A stretch of 64,000 nt of DNA from contig JAKQIY010000013.1 of NCBI GenBank assembly GCA_029561455.1, forward strand, positions 62,001 through 126,000, written 5' to 3'. A program made the translations under genes and the position numbers. Within the stretch, counting starts at the first letter, position 1. Each line of letters starts with the position of its first letter. The stretch comes from a bacterium (GTDB lineage Bacteria > Zhuqueibacterota > Zhuqueibacteria > Residuimicrobiales > Krinioviventaceae). Shown here in pieces: positions 19,155-28,037 of this stretch. Below the pieces are notes generated by a model that worked only from the letters and a program-made list of their open reading frames with translations, was not told the DNA's origin and ran no database searches.

Positions 19155-20291
19155 TTATAAAATATCTTCCAGCTTTCCTTTCGGCACGTGAATATTAAAG
19201 TATGTACCCTGTTCTGCTGTGGAGTGAAAATTGACTGAGCCATGTAAATAACGTTCGGCCAACAGCCTCATGCTATAGGTTCCCAGTCCCCGGTCATTGC
19301 CTTTGGTTGAAAATGAACGGTGAAATATTTGCGCCTGAACATCGGGCGGCATTACGGCAGGATTATGAACCCAAAACATGACTGCATCAGCCTGATCGTT
19401 ACAGCCCAGGGTAACAGTTTCCCCGGTTTCGGAGGCTTCCAGGGCGTTTTTCAGCATATTGGTTAACACCCTTTTTATCAACCGGGCATCACTTATAAAG
19501 TCAACCCCTGCCGTTCCGGTATCTAAAGTTATTGTTTTTCCCATTGCCGTTGTATGATGTTGCATGGTGTTGATCACTTTGTGTAATATCTTTATACTAT
19601 TTACTAAACCGTTTACAATTGTTAAATCTCCGTTTTCAGCGGCGGTTAGATCCCGTTGTGCAACTATTTCTTCAAGAATAGTATGACCGACCAGGTTAAT
19701 ATTGTGCAATATTTCCGGGTCAGGTTCATCCGCATATAACTCAACCAGTCCCTGCAGGCCACCGGCAATATTGATTATATCATGGAAAAAAATACGTTCC
19801 AGGTTTTTACGGCGTTTTTCATGGCTGATATCCGTTATGCTTAATAGAGTATACTTGGCTTCCTGGATGTATAACGGCGCTGCCTGTACCTGCAAATCAT
19901 AAGATAAAACCGGATTATCAGCATGGGCCATGATCCGGCATTCACCCATTACTATATGATTGCGTTTACGACATTCGGTGATGATCTTGATCAAATCACA
20001 CCAGCGACAATTAAAGGTAGTTCCGCATCCGGTTACTGCTTTACCTGCATAATTGCAATGTAGTGCATCACCGGGTAGTAAATTATGTTCCAATTGCAGA
20101 TTTTCTACACCAAACATGTGAGAACCTGACCGATTGTAAAATATAACCTGGTTATCTTGATCTATTATCAGCGCCATACATTGCAAGGCATCCAGAACTT
20201 GTTGCACTGCTTGCATTCCCGGATAAGTGGTCCGGATTGAACCGCTTTTTGTCGCGGTTCTTAAACCCCTGTCAACGATTGAACTATTCAT
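19155..20291 (-). CDS. Soluble PAS sensor histidine kinase with four-cysteine motif
   Basis: 378 residues without a membrane segment. The N-terminal PAS domain (about 25-155) carries a C-x9-C-x5-C-x2-C cluster (around residues 79-99, in LHCNY, GCGTTF, NCRWC), which could bind a metal, an Fe-S centre or act as a thiol switch. The kinase core has a histidine in FFHDIINIAGGLQG, an N box NMLKNALEAS, and a short G2 region with RGLGTYSMRLLAERYL. The H box is of the HisKA_3/unusual type with a following Asp. It is probably a cytoplasmic redox or small-molecule sensor. No response regulator is adjacent. Confidence 0.85.
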   Translation of the reverse strand: MNSSIVDRGLRTATKSGSIRTTYPGMQAVQQVLDALQCMALIIDQDNQVIFYNRSGSHMFGVENLQLEHNLLPGDALHCNYAGKAVTGCGTTFNCRWCDLIKIITECRKRNHIVMGECRIMAHADNPVLSYDLQVQAAPLYIQEAKYTLLSITDISHEKRRKNLERIFFHDIINIAGGLQGLVELYADEPDPEILHNINLVGHTILEEIVAQRDLTAAENGDLTIVNGLVNSIKILHKVINTMQHHTTAMGKTITLDTGTAGVDFISDARLIKRVLTNMLKNALEASETGETVTLGCNDQADAVMFWVHNPAVMPPDVQAQIFHRSFSTKGNDRGLGTYSMRLLAERYLHGSVNFHSTAEQGTYFNIHVPKGKLEDIL

Positions 20292-20588
20292 TAGACCTGC
20301 CCGGTATGTTTATTTTTTACAAAAATGCTGACAATGTTTTTTTTACTGGTATTGATGTTAAAATGACTTTTATCATCAACTTGTGTATCTCAATTAAGTA
20401 CAAGGTGATATTTTGACCTGGTAACAGGCAACGCCAACATTATTTTCCGGTATTGAGCAATCAATAATGCAATATCAATCAACAAGTTACCGATGGGGAG
20501 GAATGCTACCAATCCTAAAAATCAAAAGTTAATGATCATCAGAAAAAAAGTTTTAAAATAAAGATTTAGATTTATTACTATTTGCAGC

Positions 20589-21158
20589 TCAATTACTGCG
20601 TTTTATCGAACAACCGAATGCTTTTGTTGTATTAATAGTAACCTCCTTACCTGCAAGTATTGCCTGCAGCGCATTTTCCAAATCCTTTGATTTAACCTGG
20701 GTTTCGTCGCGGGAATCGTCTATGCGGCCATGATATAATATCTTGTAATTTTTCCCAATAACATACACCTCCGGGGTGACCGAGGCTTGCAGTTGATCGG
20801 CAACCCGGTTATCCGTATCTTTTAAAACTGGCAAGTTCAAGTTGTTCTCGATAGAGTGGGTTTTGATTTCTTCAACGCTTTCCAGTTGATTGGAATTGAT
20901 AGCCAGAAATTGGACATTTTTATCTTTATAGTTATTCACCAGTTTAATGAGCCGCTCATTATAGGCATTTGACCATGGGCACCTTGTGGAAACAAATACC
21001 AGAACGATGGCTTTGGCATGTGAAAAATGCGTCAGGGAATACTCTTTATTATCTGTATCTCGAAGGATAAAATCCTGTACTGTTTGTCCTTTATCAGCCG
21101 GTAAACTAGTACCGGTAATGGCTATAATAAATATGGCAAGGATAAGTTTAAATTTCAT
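20589..21158 (-). CDS. Exported thioredoxin-fold redoxin (AhpC/TSA-like)
   Basis: 189 residues with a signal peptide (1-20, TGTSLPA). The thioredoxin-like fold has the active-site region STRCPWSNAYNERL, the cis-Pro in ASVTPEVYVI, and the C-terminal AFGCSIKRS. One Cys in the CPxSNAY loop plus a Cys near the end is the pattern of the PRX_like1 group of redoxins, which lack a CxxC pair. It probably reduces or senses peroxides or thiols in the periplasm; substrate unknown. GGAG precedes ATG 21158. Confidence 0.85.
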   Translation of the reverse strand: MKFKLILAIFIIAITGTSLPADKGQTVQDFILRDTDNKEYSLTHFSHAKAIVLVFVSTRCPWSNAYNERLIKLVNNYKDKNVQFLAINSNQLESVEEIKTHSIENNLNLPVLKDTDNRVADQLQASVTPEVYVIGKNYKILYHGRIDDSRDETQVKSKDLENALQAILAGKEVTINTTKAFGCSIKRSN

Positions 21159-21263
21159 GTTATACTCCAGATTTTTTAATCCAAATATAACAAGGTCGGC
21201 GCCGCAATTATTTCCACAAGAACGGCAGTGATACCCCCGGGTGTATTAATATAAATCCGGCGT

Positions 21264-21707
21264 TTACCTGTACCTGGGCAGGTTTATGCTTTCCTCATAA
21301 TACTGTTCAATGCCGATTTCCCGCATTCGCTGATTCATAACCGTCCATCGTTTCAGTAAATCGGAATCGAGCCCTGATTTTTCACAGGGGAACTCGGCGC
21401 ATTGACAACAAAAATCAACCTTATGTTCGGCTGTACAACCGGGAACCCGGCAAAGAGTATTTACACAAGCGCCACTGCGGCAGCCCTGGCATTCACCCTG
21501 GGTAAATAATTCCAGCATTTCTTTAAACTGCGGGTAATTTTTAAAAATCGGCATAAATGCGGAAAACTTTTCCGCATAACGTTCAAAAGAACCTAATGCC
21601 TCTTTTAACTGTAAACTGTGAAATTTAATATCTCCTTTATAATATGCCTGGCATTTTTTACAGTTCAAACCACAAGGGGCAAGGGTTTCTTTAATCTCTT
21701 TTTTCAT
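21264..21707 (-). CDS. DUF3795 cysteine-rich protein
   Basis: 147 residues with many paired cysteines: CGLNCKKCQAY at the start, QGCRSGAC, CRVPGC and FCCQCAEFPCE. This order is the DUF3795 family signature, a small cytosolic protein likely to bind zinc or another metal, with no established function. No neighbour explains it. The start ATG 21707 has only a weak ribosome site. It is divergent from the giant secreted protein. Confidence 0.85.
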   Translation of the reverse strand: MKKEIKETLAPCGLNCKKCQAYYKGDIKFHSLQLKEALGSFERYAEKFSAFMPIFKNYPQFKEMLELFTQGECQGCRSGACVNTLCRVPGCTAEHKVDFCCQCAEFPCEKSGLDSDLLKRWTVMNQRMREIGIEQYYEESINLPRYR

Positions 21708-22003
21708 AATGCAAATTTTTTCTCTTGAATGAAATTTCCTGTTGTTATGATTTTGTTATAATGATTGCAATTCAAACGCCTATTCCATACAGATGAAACC
21801 AGGGATTGTCTGGTAGTACTCCATTCCTGCACCGGCGCATTCAAAATACCAAAAAATCACTATTCAGCACCATGATTAAATTATAAAAAATTTGGTTGTA
21901 AATCAATGTAATTGTAGTGTTGTCCTGTATTTTTAAGCCGGTAATTTATTCAAGTGCATTACATAATAAAATCACTTTTTTAAATTTCAGGAAAGGGGTT
22001 ACA

Positions 22004-25000
22004 ATGGTCATACACACAAACGGGGAAAAAGTACCAGTTATTTTTTTATTATTCAGTTTATTAATTCTATCCCCGGGTATTGTTTTCCCGGCTTGTATCG
22101 CCGATTTCCATGCCAACCCTACCTCGGGATGTAAACCGATGGCAGTTGTATTTACCGATGATTCAGAAGATGCCATATCGTGGAGTTGGAGTTTCCCGGG
22201 CGGCTCACCGGCAACAGCAACGGGCCGTGGTCCGCATACGGTTTATTATTATAATGCCGGTGCATTTAGTGTCAGTCTGGGAATAACCTGTGCTGGCGGG
22301 TTGAAGGATGAAGAATTCAAACAAGGATATATTCTTGTAGAAGACTGCGGTTGTTTTGCCGATCTGCTTGCCGATCCCCGTTCCGGCTGCGCGCCGTTAA
22401 CCGTAATATTTCGTGATTTTTCCTCAAGCGCAACTGCCTGGAGTTGGAGTTTTCCCGGCGGCGATCCATCTTCCGCTACCGGCGCAGGACCGCATGAAGT
22501 AACTTATAATTCTCCAGGCATTTATGATGTAACCCTGACTATTATGTGTCCCCAGGGCGCCGCTCCCCAGGTCAAAGTTAAAAACAGGTACATCAGTGTG
22601 GACGACTGCGGCGGATTTGACTTTGGCGATGCGCCCGACCCCGGTTATCCCACCTTGTCCGTTAGCGGCGGCGCTTCGCATATCATCAGCACCGGTTTCT
22701 ATCTTGGCAGTATAATCGATTCCGAAAGCAATGGCCAGCCAAACGATTTTGCGACCGGTGATGATATTAATTTTAATGACGATGAGGATGGTGTTGTCTG
22801 GCCGGTATCCTTGTATATCGGCGGGTCGTCATCGATTCAGATCACCACCAGCCAGGAAGGTTATGTGAACGGCTGGATTGATTATAATACTGATGGCGAC
22901 TGGGCTGATGCCGAAGAACATTTTCTGATGAATCAAGTTGTATCGGGAACTGAATTTGTCTCTTTTAATATTCCACCTGACGCCCATCCGGGGCATACTT
23001 TTGCCCGTATCCGTCTGAGTAGAACTCCTGGGGTCGGGTATTCCGGAGCCGCTGGTGATGGCGAAGTGGAAGATTACCGGGTGCTTGTAACAAGAACGGA
23101 TAGTCACGATTATGGCGATGCGCCGGATGCTGTCGATATTTCAGGTTATCCTACACTGACGATGCATGGCGGCGCCAATCATTTCATAAATCCCCTGTTC
23201 TTCCTGGGTGATACGATTGATAGTGAAATTGACGGCCAGCCGAGTGATAATGCTTTTGGCGACGATTTTAGTTCTTTAGATGATGAAGATGGAGTGATTA
23301 TGCCCATTGGGCTGCAACCCGGTGTTACAGTTATGATCACAACTGTTGTTAATGGCGCCAGTACATCTTACCTGAATGCCTGGATAGATTTAAACCGCGA
23401 CCGCGACTGGCTGGATGCCAATGAACACTTTATTGTCGACGAACTCTTTTTTAATGGAATCAGTTCTTCTTCTGCAATACGTGAAGAATTTGTCACCTCA
23501 TTAACCGTACCCCTGGATGCAACAATCGGCCATACTTATATGCGCTTCCGTTACAGCACCCAGTCCGGTTTGACTCCCGACGGCCCGGCCCCGGATGGGG
23601 AGGTTGAAGATTACCTGGCAGTCATTGTACCAACGCCGCCGCTGCGCTTGAAATGGATGCAGCCGCCGATGATGAATTCCGATTTTCCCGGCAGCGAATG
23701 TTATTGGGGTTGGGATGAACCCTCAATTTTTTCTCAGGTCATTGTAGCTGACGATTGGCGTTGTACTGACAATCAACCTGTTACTGATGTGCACTGGTGG
23801 GGTTCTTATTGGGGATGGAATGAATCTACTCCACCGGCAAACGGCCCACAACGCTTTAGACTTGGTATATGGACAGATGTTAAAGCCGGCGTGGATCGGG
23901 AATTCAGTCATCCCGGAACATTGATCTGGCAATGGGTGGCGGCGCGCTCGGAATTGAATGAACGGTACGCCGGCTGCGATTATTATCCACCCAAAATGGA
24001 CATGTCGGAAACATGCTTCCAATATGATCTGGTTTTACCGGAAGCTGCCTGGTTTTATCAGGAAGGGGACACTACGATTTACTGGTTGAGTATAGCGGCC
24101 GATTACGATGACATCCCGACAAGCACACGATGGGGTTGGAAGACAAGATCTTATTATTTTAATGATTTTGCGGTTCATTCCAACGATCCGGCTTCTCCCG
24201 AAGTTGGCAGCACATGGAATAACGGCCAACCTGTAATGCCGAACTGGGATATGGCTTTTGCGCTTACCACCGAAATCACTGAAACTCAATATGATTATGG
24301 CGATGCTCCCGATCCATCCTACCCGACATTAGATGTTAATAGCGGCGCACATCACCTGGTTATTCCCGGCTTTCATCTTGGCTGGCTGAATGACACCGAT
24401 CCGGATGGACAACCTCTGCCACATGCTGATGGTGACGATAATGATGGAATGAATGATGATGACGCTGTCACTTTTGCCACAGAGCTACAACCAGGTCAGG
24501 ATGCGGTAGTCTATATCCGGGCTTCTGCTATCGGATACCTGAATGCCTGGATTGATTATAATATTAATGGTTCCTGGACGGATCCCGGCGAGCAGGTATT
24601 TATTGGCCAGGAGATGACCGCCGGGATTAATATACTTACTTATACGGTTCCCGCTGATGCCATCCCTGGAGGAACATTTGCCCGGCTGCGTTTCAGCAGC
24701 ATTCGGAATTTAACATGTGACGGTTATGCGCCGGATGGCGAAGTTGAGGACTATGCAGTGGTCATTGGGGAAGTAAGAGAACCGGAGTACGACCTGGGAG
24801 ATGCTCCAGATAAAAGTAATGATTTTAGCGTGGATATGACAGCATATCCCGCCGGTGGACCGGCGGGGACAGTTGCGTCCTATCCTACCGTCTATCTGCA
24901 TAATTCGCCGCCCTTTGGTCCGTTACATAAAGACCCTCTGGCGGTTGCTTACCTGGGAGCCGCTGTGACTATGGAAAATGAAGCCGATATCGGCTTTGAT

Positions 25001-27439
25001 GAGGATCCGTTTAATAACATTGATCCCCTGAATGACACGCCCAATCAGGATGGCGCGGATGATGCTATCGCTATCCCGCTATATCTGCCGCAATGTACAC
25101 CCTATAGATTCGATTATACCGTAATGGTAACCCATAATATTCTGCATGGTATGTTTGTGAATGTCTGGTTCGACTGGAATCGCGATGGCGATTGGAATGA
25201 TATCATAGAATGTCCAATGGGTATTGCCGTTCCCGAATGGGCTGTGCAAAACAATTTTATTACATTTAGCGGGATCGGTGCGCATTTATTTACAACGCCA
25301 TTTTTCTATTCCTGGCATCCTGAAAGCGCTATTGCGCCGCCCATCTGGATGCGGATCACCCTGGCGGAACGTTCCTGGTCGCCTTTCCTTGACGGGGTAG
25401 AAACGACAGGCGGCGCCGGACCGCGTAATGGTTACATGTATGGCGAAACTGAAGATTATTATTTTGTACCGTTAATTCATGAAGCAGAATATGATTTTGG
25501 CGACGCTCGCGATCCTCATTACCCGACTTTGTATACCAATGCCGGGGCAATGCACCAAATTGTTCCCGGTATTTATCTTGGTTCCCAAATCGATCCTGAA
25601 TTTGATGCAGTACCAAACCTGGCCGCTAACGGCGATGATATTTGGGGTTTGGATGATGAAGATGGCGTAACCTTCTCCACACCGCTGGTCGCCGGAGAAG
25701 TAGCACATCTTCAGGTGACAGTACCGAATCATGGTAATTTGTTTGCCTGGATCGATTATAATTGCGATGGCGACTGGGCTGATGCCGGTGAACAAATCTT
25801 TAACGAAAAGCCGCTTATTCCCGGCGTTAATGATCTGGATATAACTATTCCGGCTTCCGCATTGCCTGAACCGACCTATGCCCGCTTCCGTTTCGGCCAT
25901 CTTAACGGAGTAACATATACTGGTATAGAATCTAATGGCGAGGTGGAAGATTATCAAATCAGAATTACCCGCAGATCTGATGGCGATCCCGGGCCATTTA
26001 AATGGTCGCAAAAACCGCTTAAAAAATTCGATTCGCTCCATCCGGAATGTTGGTGGGGTTGGGGCGAACTTTCCGATTTTCAGTTTAAACTGGTTGCCGA
26101 TGACTGGTTCTGCAAGGATGAGCGACCGCTGACCGGTGTGCAGTGGTGGGGTTCGTATGCCGACTGGGATACCACTATCGCGCCGCCGAATGCCCCGCGA
26201 CGCTTCCATATCGGAATATGGACCGATGTGGCTGCCGGTGTAGATACCCTGTTCAGCCATCCCGGAAAATTACTGAAAGAGTGGGTGGTCAACCGCAGTT
26301 CGTTGCACGAACATGTGGATTGCTGTGATTTTCAGCCCGATTCCATTGATGTACCGGATTCCACATTCACTTATACCTTTATGATCTCCGATCCGTTAGA
26401 TTGGTTCCTGCAGGAACCGGATTCGACCATTTTCTGGATCAGTATATCGGCAATTTATGATACCCCGCCCGATTCCTGCGAGTGGGGCTGGAAAACCCGC
26501 CAGCATTATTTTAATGATGATGCGGTTAGTATTTATGAACCCCTGACTCCGGATGTTGACGACAGGTACAGAGGCGGCAAACCGGTTAGATACCTGTGGG
26601 ATATGGCGTTTGAACTATTTACCAACGAACCGGGCTATGAATACGATTTTGGCGATGCTCCCGAACCGGACTTTTCCACTGTTCTTACCGACAATGGCGC
26701 GTATCATATTATTAAACCCGGCGTTTTCCTGGGTTACCGGATCGACGCGGATGCCGACGGCCAACCGGAAGAAAATGCCAAAGGCGATGACATGGACGGC
26801 GTCTACGACGAGGACGGCGTCTCCCTGGTAACCGCCATAATCGCTAACCAAACCGCCAAAGTACAGGTGCGCGCTTCTATTGCCGGTTTGTTGAATGCAT
26901 GGATTGATTTTGATTCGAATGGCGACTGGGACGGACCAGAGGAACAGATCTTTACAGATGTTCCACTCAGTCCCGGTGTGAATGTGCTCGATTTCCATGT
27001 ACCGGCGGTAGTGGTGTCCGATTCCAATTACGCCCGCTTCCGTTACAGCACTCTCAGTCCGCGCTCATACACGGGACTGGCAATTGACGGGGAAGTGGAA
27101 GATTACCGTATGACCGTAATTGAAACCGCTATCCCTGCAGACGGAGAAAACGGCCTGCCGAAAACCTTTGCCTTGCGGCAGAACTATCCCAACCCGTTCA
27201 ACCCATCTACCATGATCGAATATGACCTGCCGCGCGCTGAAAATGTTAAATTGATCATTTTTGATATTCTTGGCAGGCAGGTGCGCTCACTGGTCGATGA
27301 CAAGCAAATCCCCGGCTCGTACAAACTACGCTGGGATGGCTTGGATGACCGTGGTTATCGGGTTGCCAGCGGTGTCTATATTTATTATATTCAAGCCGGT
27401 TCCTTCCGACAAGCCAAAAAACTATTACTCATCAAATAA
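22004..27439 (+). CDS. Giant secreted PKD/GEVED repeat protein with sorting tail
   Basis: 1811 residues from ATG 22004; GGAAAGGGG stands 7 bases upstream and the N-terminus from there is a clean signal peptide, unlike the 29 codons before it. Modules in order: two PKD-like domains (about 30-200; WSWSFPGG in both), GEVED-type modules starting near 202 and 368, an unnamed Trp-rich domain (546-760; WGWDEPS, ADDWRC, GIWTDV), GEVED modules near 763, 927 and 1162, a second copy of the Trp-rich domain (1330-1540), a sixth GEVED module (1546-1705), and the tail (ALRQNYPNPFNPSTMIEYDL, then FDILGRQVRSLVDD and a final KKLLLIK). GEVED modules carry DEDGV, NAWID-N-DGDW and GEVEDY, rich in Asp, suggesting Ca2+ binding. 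Probably a surface adhesin or substrate-binding protein. Confidence 0.9.
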   Translation: MVIHTNGEKVPVIFLLFSLLILSPGIVFPACIADFHANPTSGCKPMAVVFTDDSEDAISWSWSFPGGSPATATGRGPHTVYYYNAGAFSVSLGITCAGGLKDEEFKQGYILVEDCGCFADLLADPRSGCAPLTVIFRDFSSSATAWSWSFPGGDPSSATGAGPHEVTYNSPGIYDVTLTIMCPQGAAPQVKVKNRYISVDDCGGFDFGDAPDPGYPTLSVSGGASHIISTGFYLGSIIDSESNGQPNDFATGDDINFNDDEDGVVWPVSLYIGGSSSIQITTSQEGYVNGWIDYNTDGDWADAEEHFLMNQVVSGTEFVSFNIPPDAHPGHTFARIRLSRTPGVGYSGAAGDGEVEDYRVLVTRTDSHDYGDAPDAVDISGYPTLTMHGGANHFINPLFFLGDTIDSEIDGQPSDNAFGDDFSSLDDEDGVIMPIGLQPGVTVMITTVVNGASTSYLNAWIDLNRDRDWLDANEHFIVDELFFNGISSSSAIREEFVTSLTVPLDATIGHTYMRFRYSTQSGLTPDGPAPDGEVEDYLAVIVPTPPLRLKWMQPPMMNSDFPGSECYWGWDEPSIFSQVIVADDWRCTDNQPVTDVHWWGSYWGWNESTPPANGPQRFRLGIWTDVKAGVDREFSHPGTLIWQWVAARSELNERYAGCDYYPPKMDMSETCFQYDLVLPEAAWFYQEGDTTIYWLSIAADYDDIPTSTRWGWKTRSYYFNDFAVHSNDPASPEVGSTWNNGQPVMPNWDMAFALTTEITETQYDYGDAPDPSYPTLDVNSGAHHLVIPGFHLGWLNDTDPDGQPLPHADGDDNDGMNDDDAVTFATELQPGQDAVVYIRASAIGYLNAWIDYNINGSWTDPGEQVFIGQEMTAGINILTYTVPADAIPGGTFARLRFSSIRNLTCDGYAPDGEVEDYAVVIGEVREPEYDLGDAPDKSNDFSVDMTAYPAGGPAGTVASYPTVYLHNSPPFGPLHKDPLAVAYLGAAVTMENEADIGFDEDPFNNIDPLNDTPNQDGADDAIAIPLYLPQCTPYRFDYTVMVTHNILHGMFVNVWFDWNRDGDWNDIIECPMGIAVPEWAVQNNFITFSGIGAHLFTTPFFYSWHPESAIAPPIWMRITLAERSWSPFLDGVETTGGAGPRNGYMYGETEDYYFVPLIHEAEYDFGDARDPHYPTLYTNAGAMHQIVPGIYLGSQIDPEFDAVPNLAANGDDIWGLDDEDGVTFSTPLVAGEVAHLQVTVPNHGNLFAWIDYNCDGDWADAGEQIFNEKPLIPGVNDLDITIPASALPEPTYARFRFGHLNGVTYTGIESNGEVEDYQIRITRRSDGDPGPFKWSQKPLKKFDSLHPECWWGWGELSDFQFKLVADDWFCKDERPLTGVQWWGSYADWDTTIAPPNAPRRFHIGIWTDVAAGVDTLFSHPGKLLKEWVVNRSSLHEHVDCCDFQPDSIDVPDSTFTYTFMISDPLDWFLQEPDSTIFWISISAIYDTPPDSCEWGWKTRQHYFNDDAVSIYEPLTPDVDDRYRGGKPVRYLWDMAFELFTNEPGYEYDFGDAPEPDFSTVLTDNGAYHIIKPGVFLGYRIDADADGQPEENAKGDDMDGVYDEDGVSLVTAIIANQTAKVQVRASIAGLLNAWIDFDSNGDWDGPEEQIFTDVPLSPGVNVLDFHVPAVVVSDSNYARFRYSTLSPRSYTGLAIDGEVEDYRMTVIETAIPADGENGLPKTFALRQNYPNPFNPSTMIEYDLPRAENVKLIIFDILGRQVRSLVDDKQIPGSYKLRWDGLDDRGYRVASGVYIYYIQAGSFRQAKKLLLIK
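22611..27125 (+). repeat. Six diverged GEVED-type coding repeats plus a duplicated Trp-rich module
   Basis: Each GEVED repeat starts with a YDFGDAPDP-type motif (near nt 22617, 23108, 24293, 24788, 25490, 26641) and ends with a GEVEDY-type motif. The Trp-rich module occurs twice (about 23641-24288 and 25993-26630). Copies differ at many bases, so the repeats are old, not recent slippage. The fourth copy carries a long insertion. Confidence 0.85.
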
Positions 27440-27470
27440 ATTTGCATTATAATTCAAAAATCCATAAATT

Positions 27471-27505
27471 CTGCTCATCCTGGAAAAGTTTTCCGGGATG
27501 AGCAG
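27471..27505. terminator. Strong hairpin after the giant gene
   Basis: CTGCTCATCC (27471-27480) pairs with GGATGAGCAG (27496-27505), and the inner bases also pair to a very tight loop. No T run follows on the + strand, so it may stall or protect the 3' end more than terminate. Confidence 0.6.
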
Positions 27506-27585
27506 GAAAGGGAAGGTATAAAAACTGGGATGCATTAACCTGCCGGGGAGATTGTATTATTAATTTCTTATTGTGAAAGAAACCG

Positions 27586-27963
27586 ATGTTGCATCATACT
27601 TTATTAATAACCGCTGCGATTTTTTTGATTTTCTGGGGAACAGGCCACCTGCTGCCGACCAGGGCAATAGTAAAAGGATTTAAAAATATTTCCCGCGACA
27701 ACAAGTACATTATCACCATGGCATGGCTTTGCGAGGGATTGCTGCTCATTTATATCGGAGTTATGTTGATATTGATCATGTTGTTTGCCGATATCTTTAA
27801 CCCGGTCGCCATTTTGTTTTATCGCGCTTCTGCGGTATTGTTACTAGTGCTCAGTATTGTTACGTTATTAACTGGCGCTAAAACCCCGGTTTTACCCATA
27901 AAACTTTGCCCGATCGTAAAAACTTTTTGCGCTGTTTTACTTATTCTGGCAAGTATATTATAA
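27586..27963 (+). CDS. Small four-helix membrane protein, unknown function
   Basis: 125 residues made almost wholly of four hydrophobic helices (about 5-22, 44-67, 72-95, 105-124) with short polar loops. The pattern GTGHLLPTRAIVKGF near the start is the only distinctive motif. I do not recognise a named family. The ribosome site is weak (AAAGAAA). It stands alone between the giant secreted protein and a convergent peptidase pair, with a bidirectional terminator after it. Confidence 0.7.
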   Translation: MLHHTLLITAAIFLIFWGTGHLLPTRAIVKGFKNISRDNKYIITMAWLCEGLLLIYIGVMLILIMLFADIFNPVAILFYRASAVLLLVLSIVTLLTGAKTPVLPIKLCPIVKTFCAVLLILASIL

Positions 27964-27984
27964 CCCCATGTTGATAGTAAAAAC

Positions 27985-28013
27985 AAAAATCCCGGTTTGT
28001 GGCCGGGATTTTT
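27985..28013. terminator. Bidirectional intrinsic terminator
   Basis: AAAAATCCCGG (27985-27995) pairs with CCGGGATTTTT (28003-28013) around a 7-base loop. It separates the membrane protein gene from the convergent M16 peptidase genes. Confidence 0.9.
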
Positions 28014-28037
28014 TCCAACTCTATGAATCGGTTTTTC

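Noticed and set aside
25472-26260. A 262-codon minus-strand frame inside the giant secreted protein gene
   Set aside because: It mirrors the repeated GEVED coding sequence, so the long open frame is due to codon bias of the real gene.
22611-27125. Recent tandem duplication or CRISPR-like repeat in the giant gene
   Set aside because: The repeats are protein modules with strongly diverged DNA, without short identical repeats or spacers.
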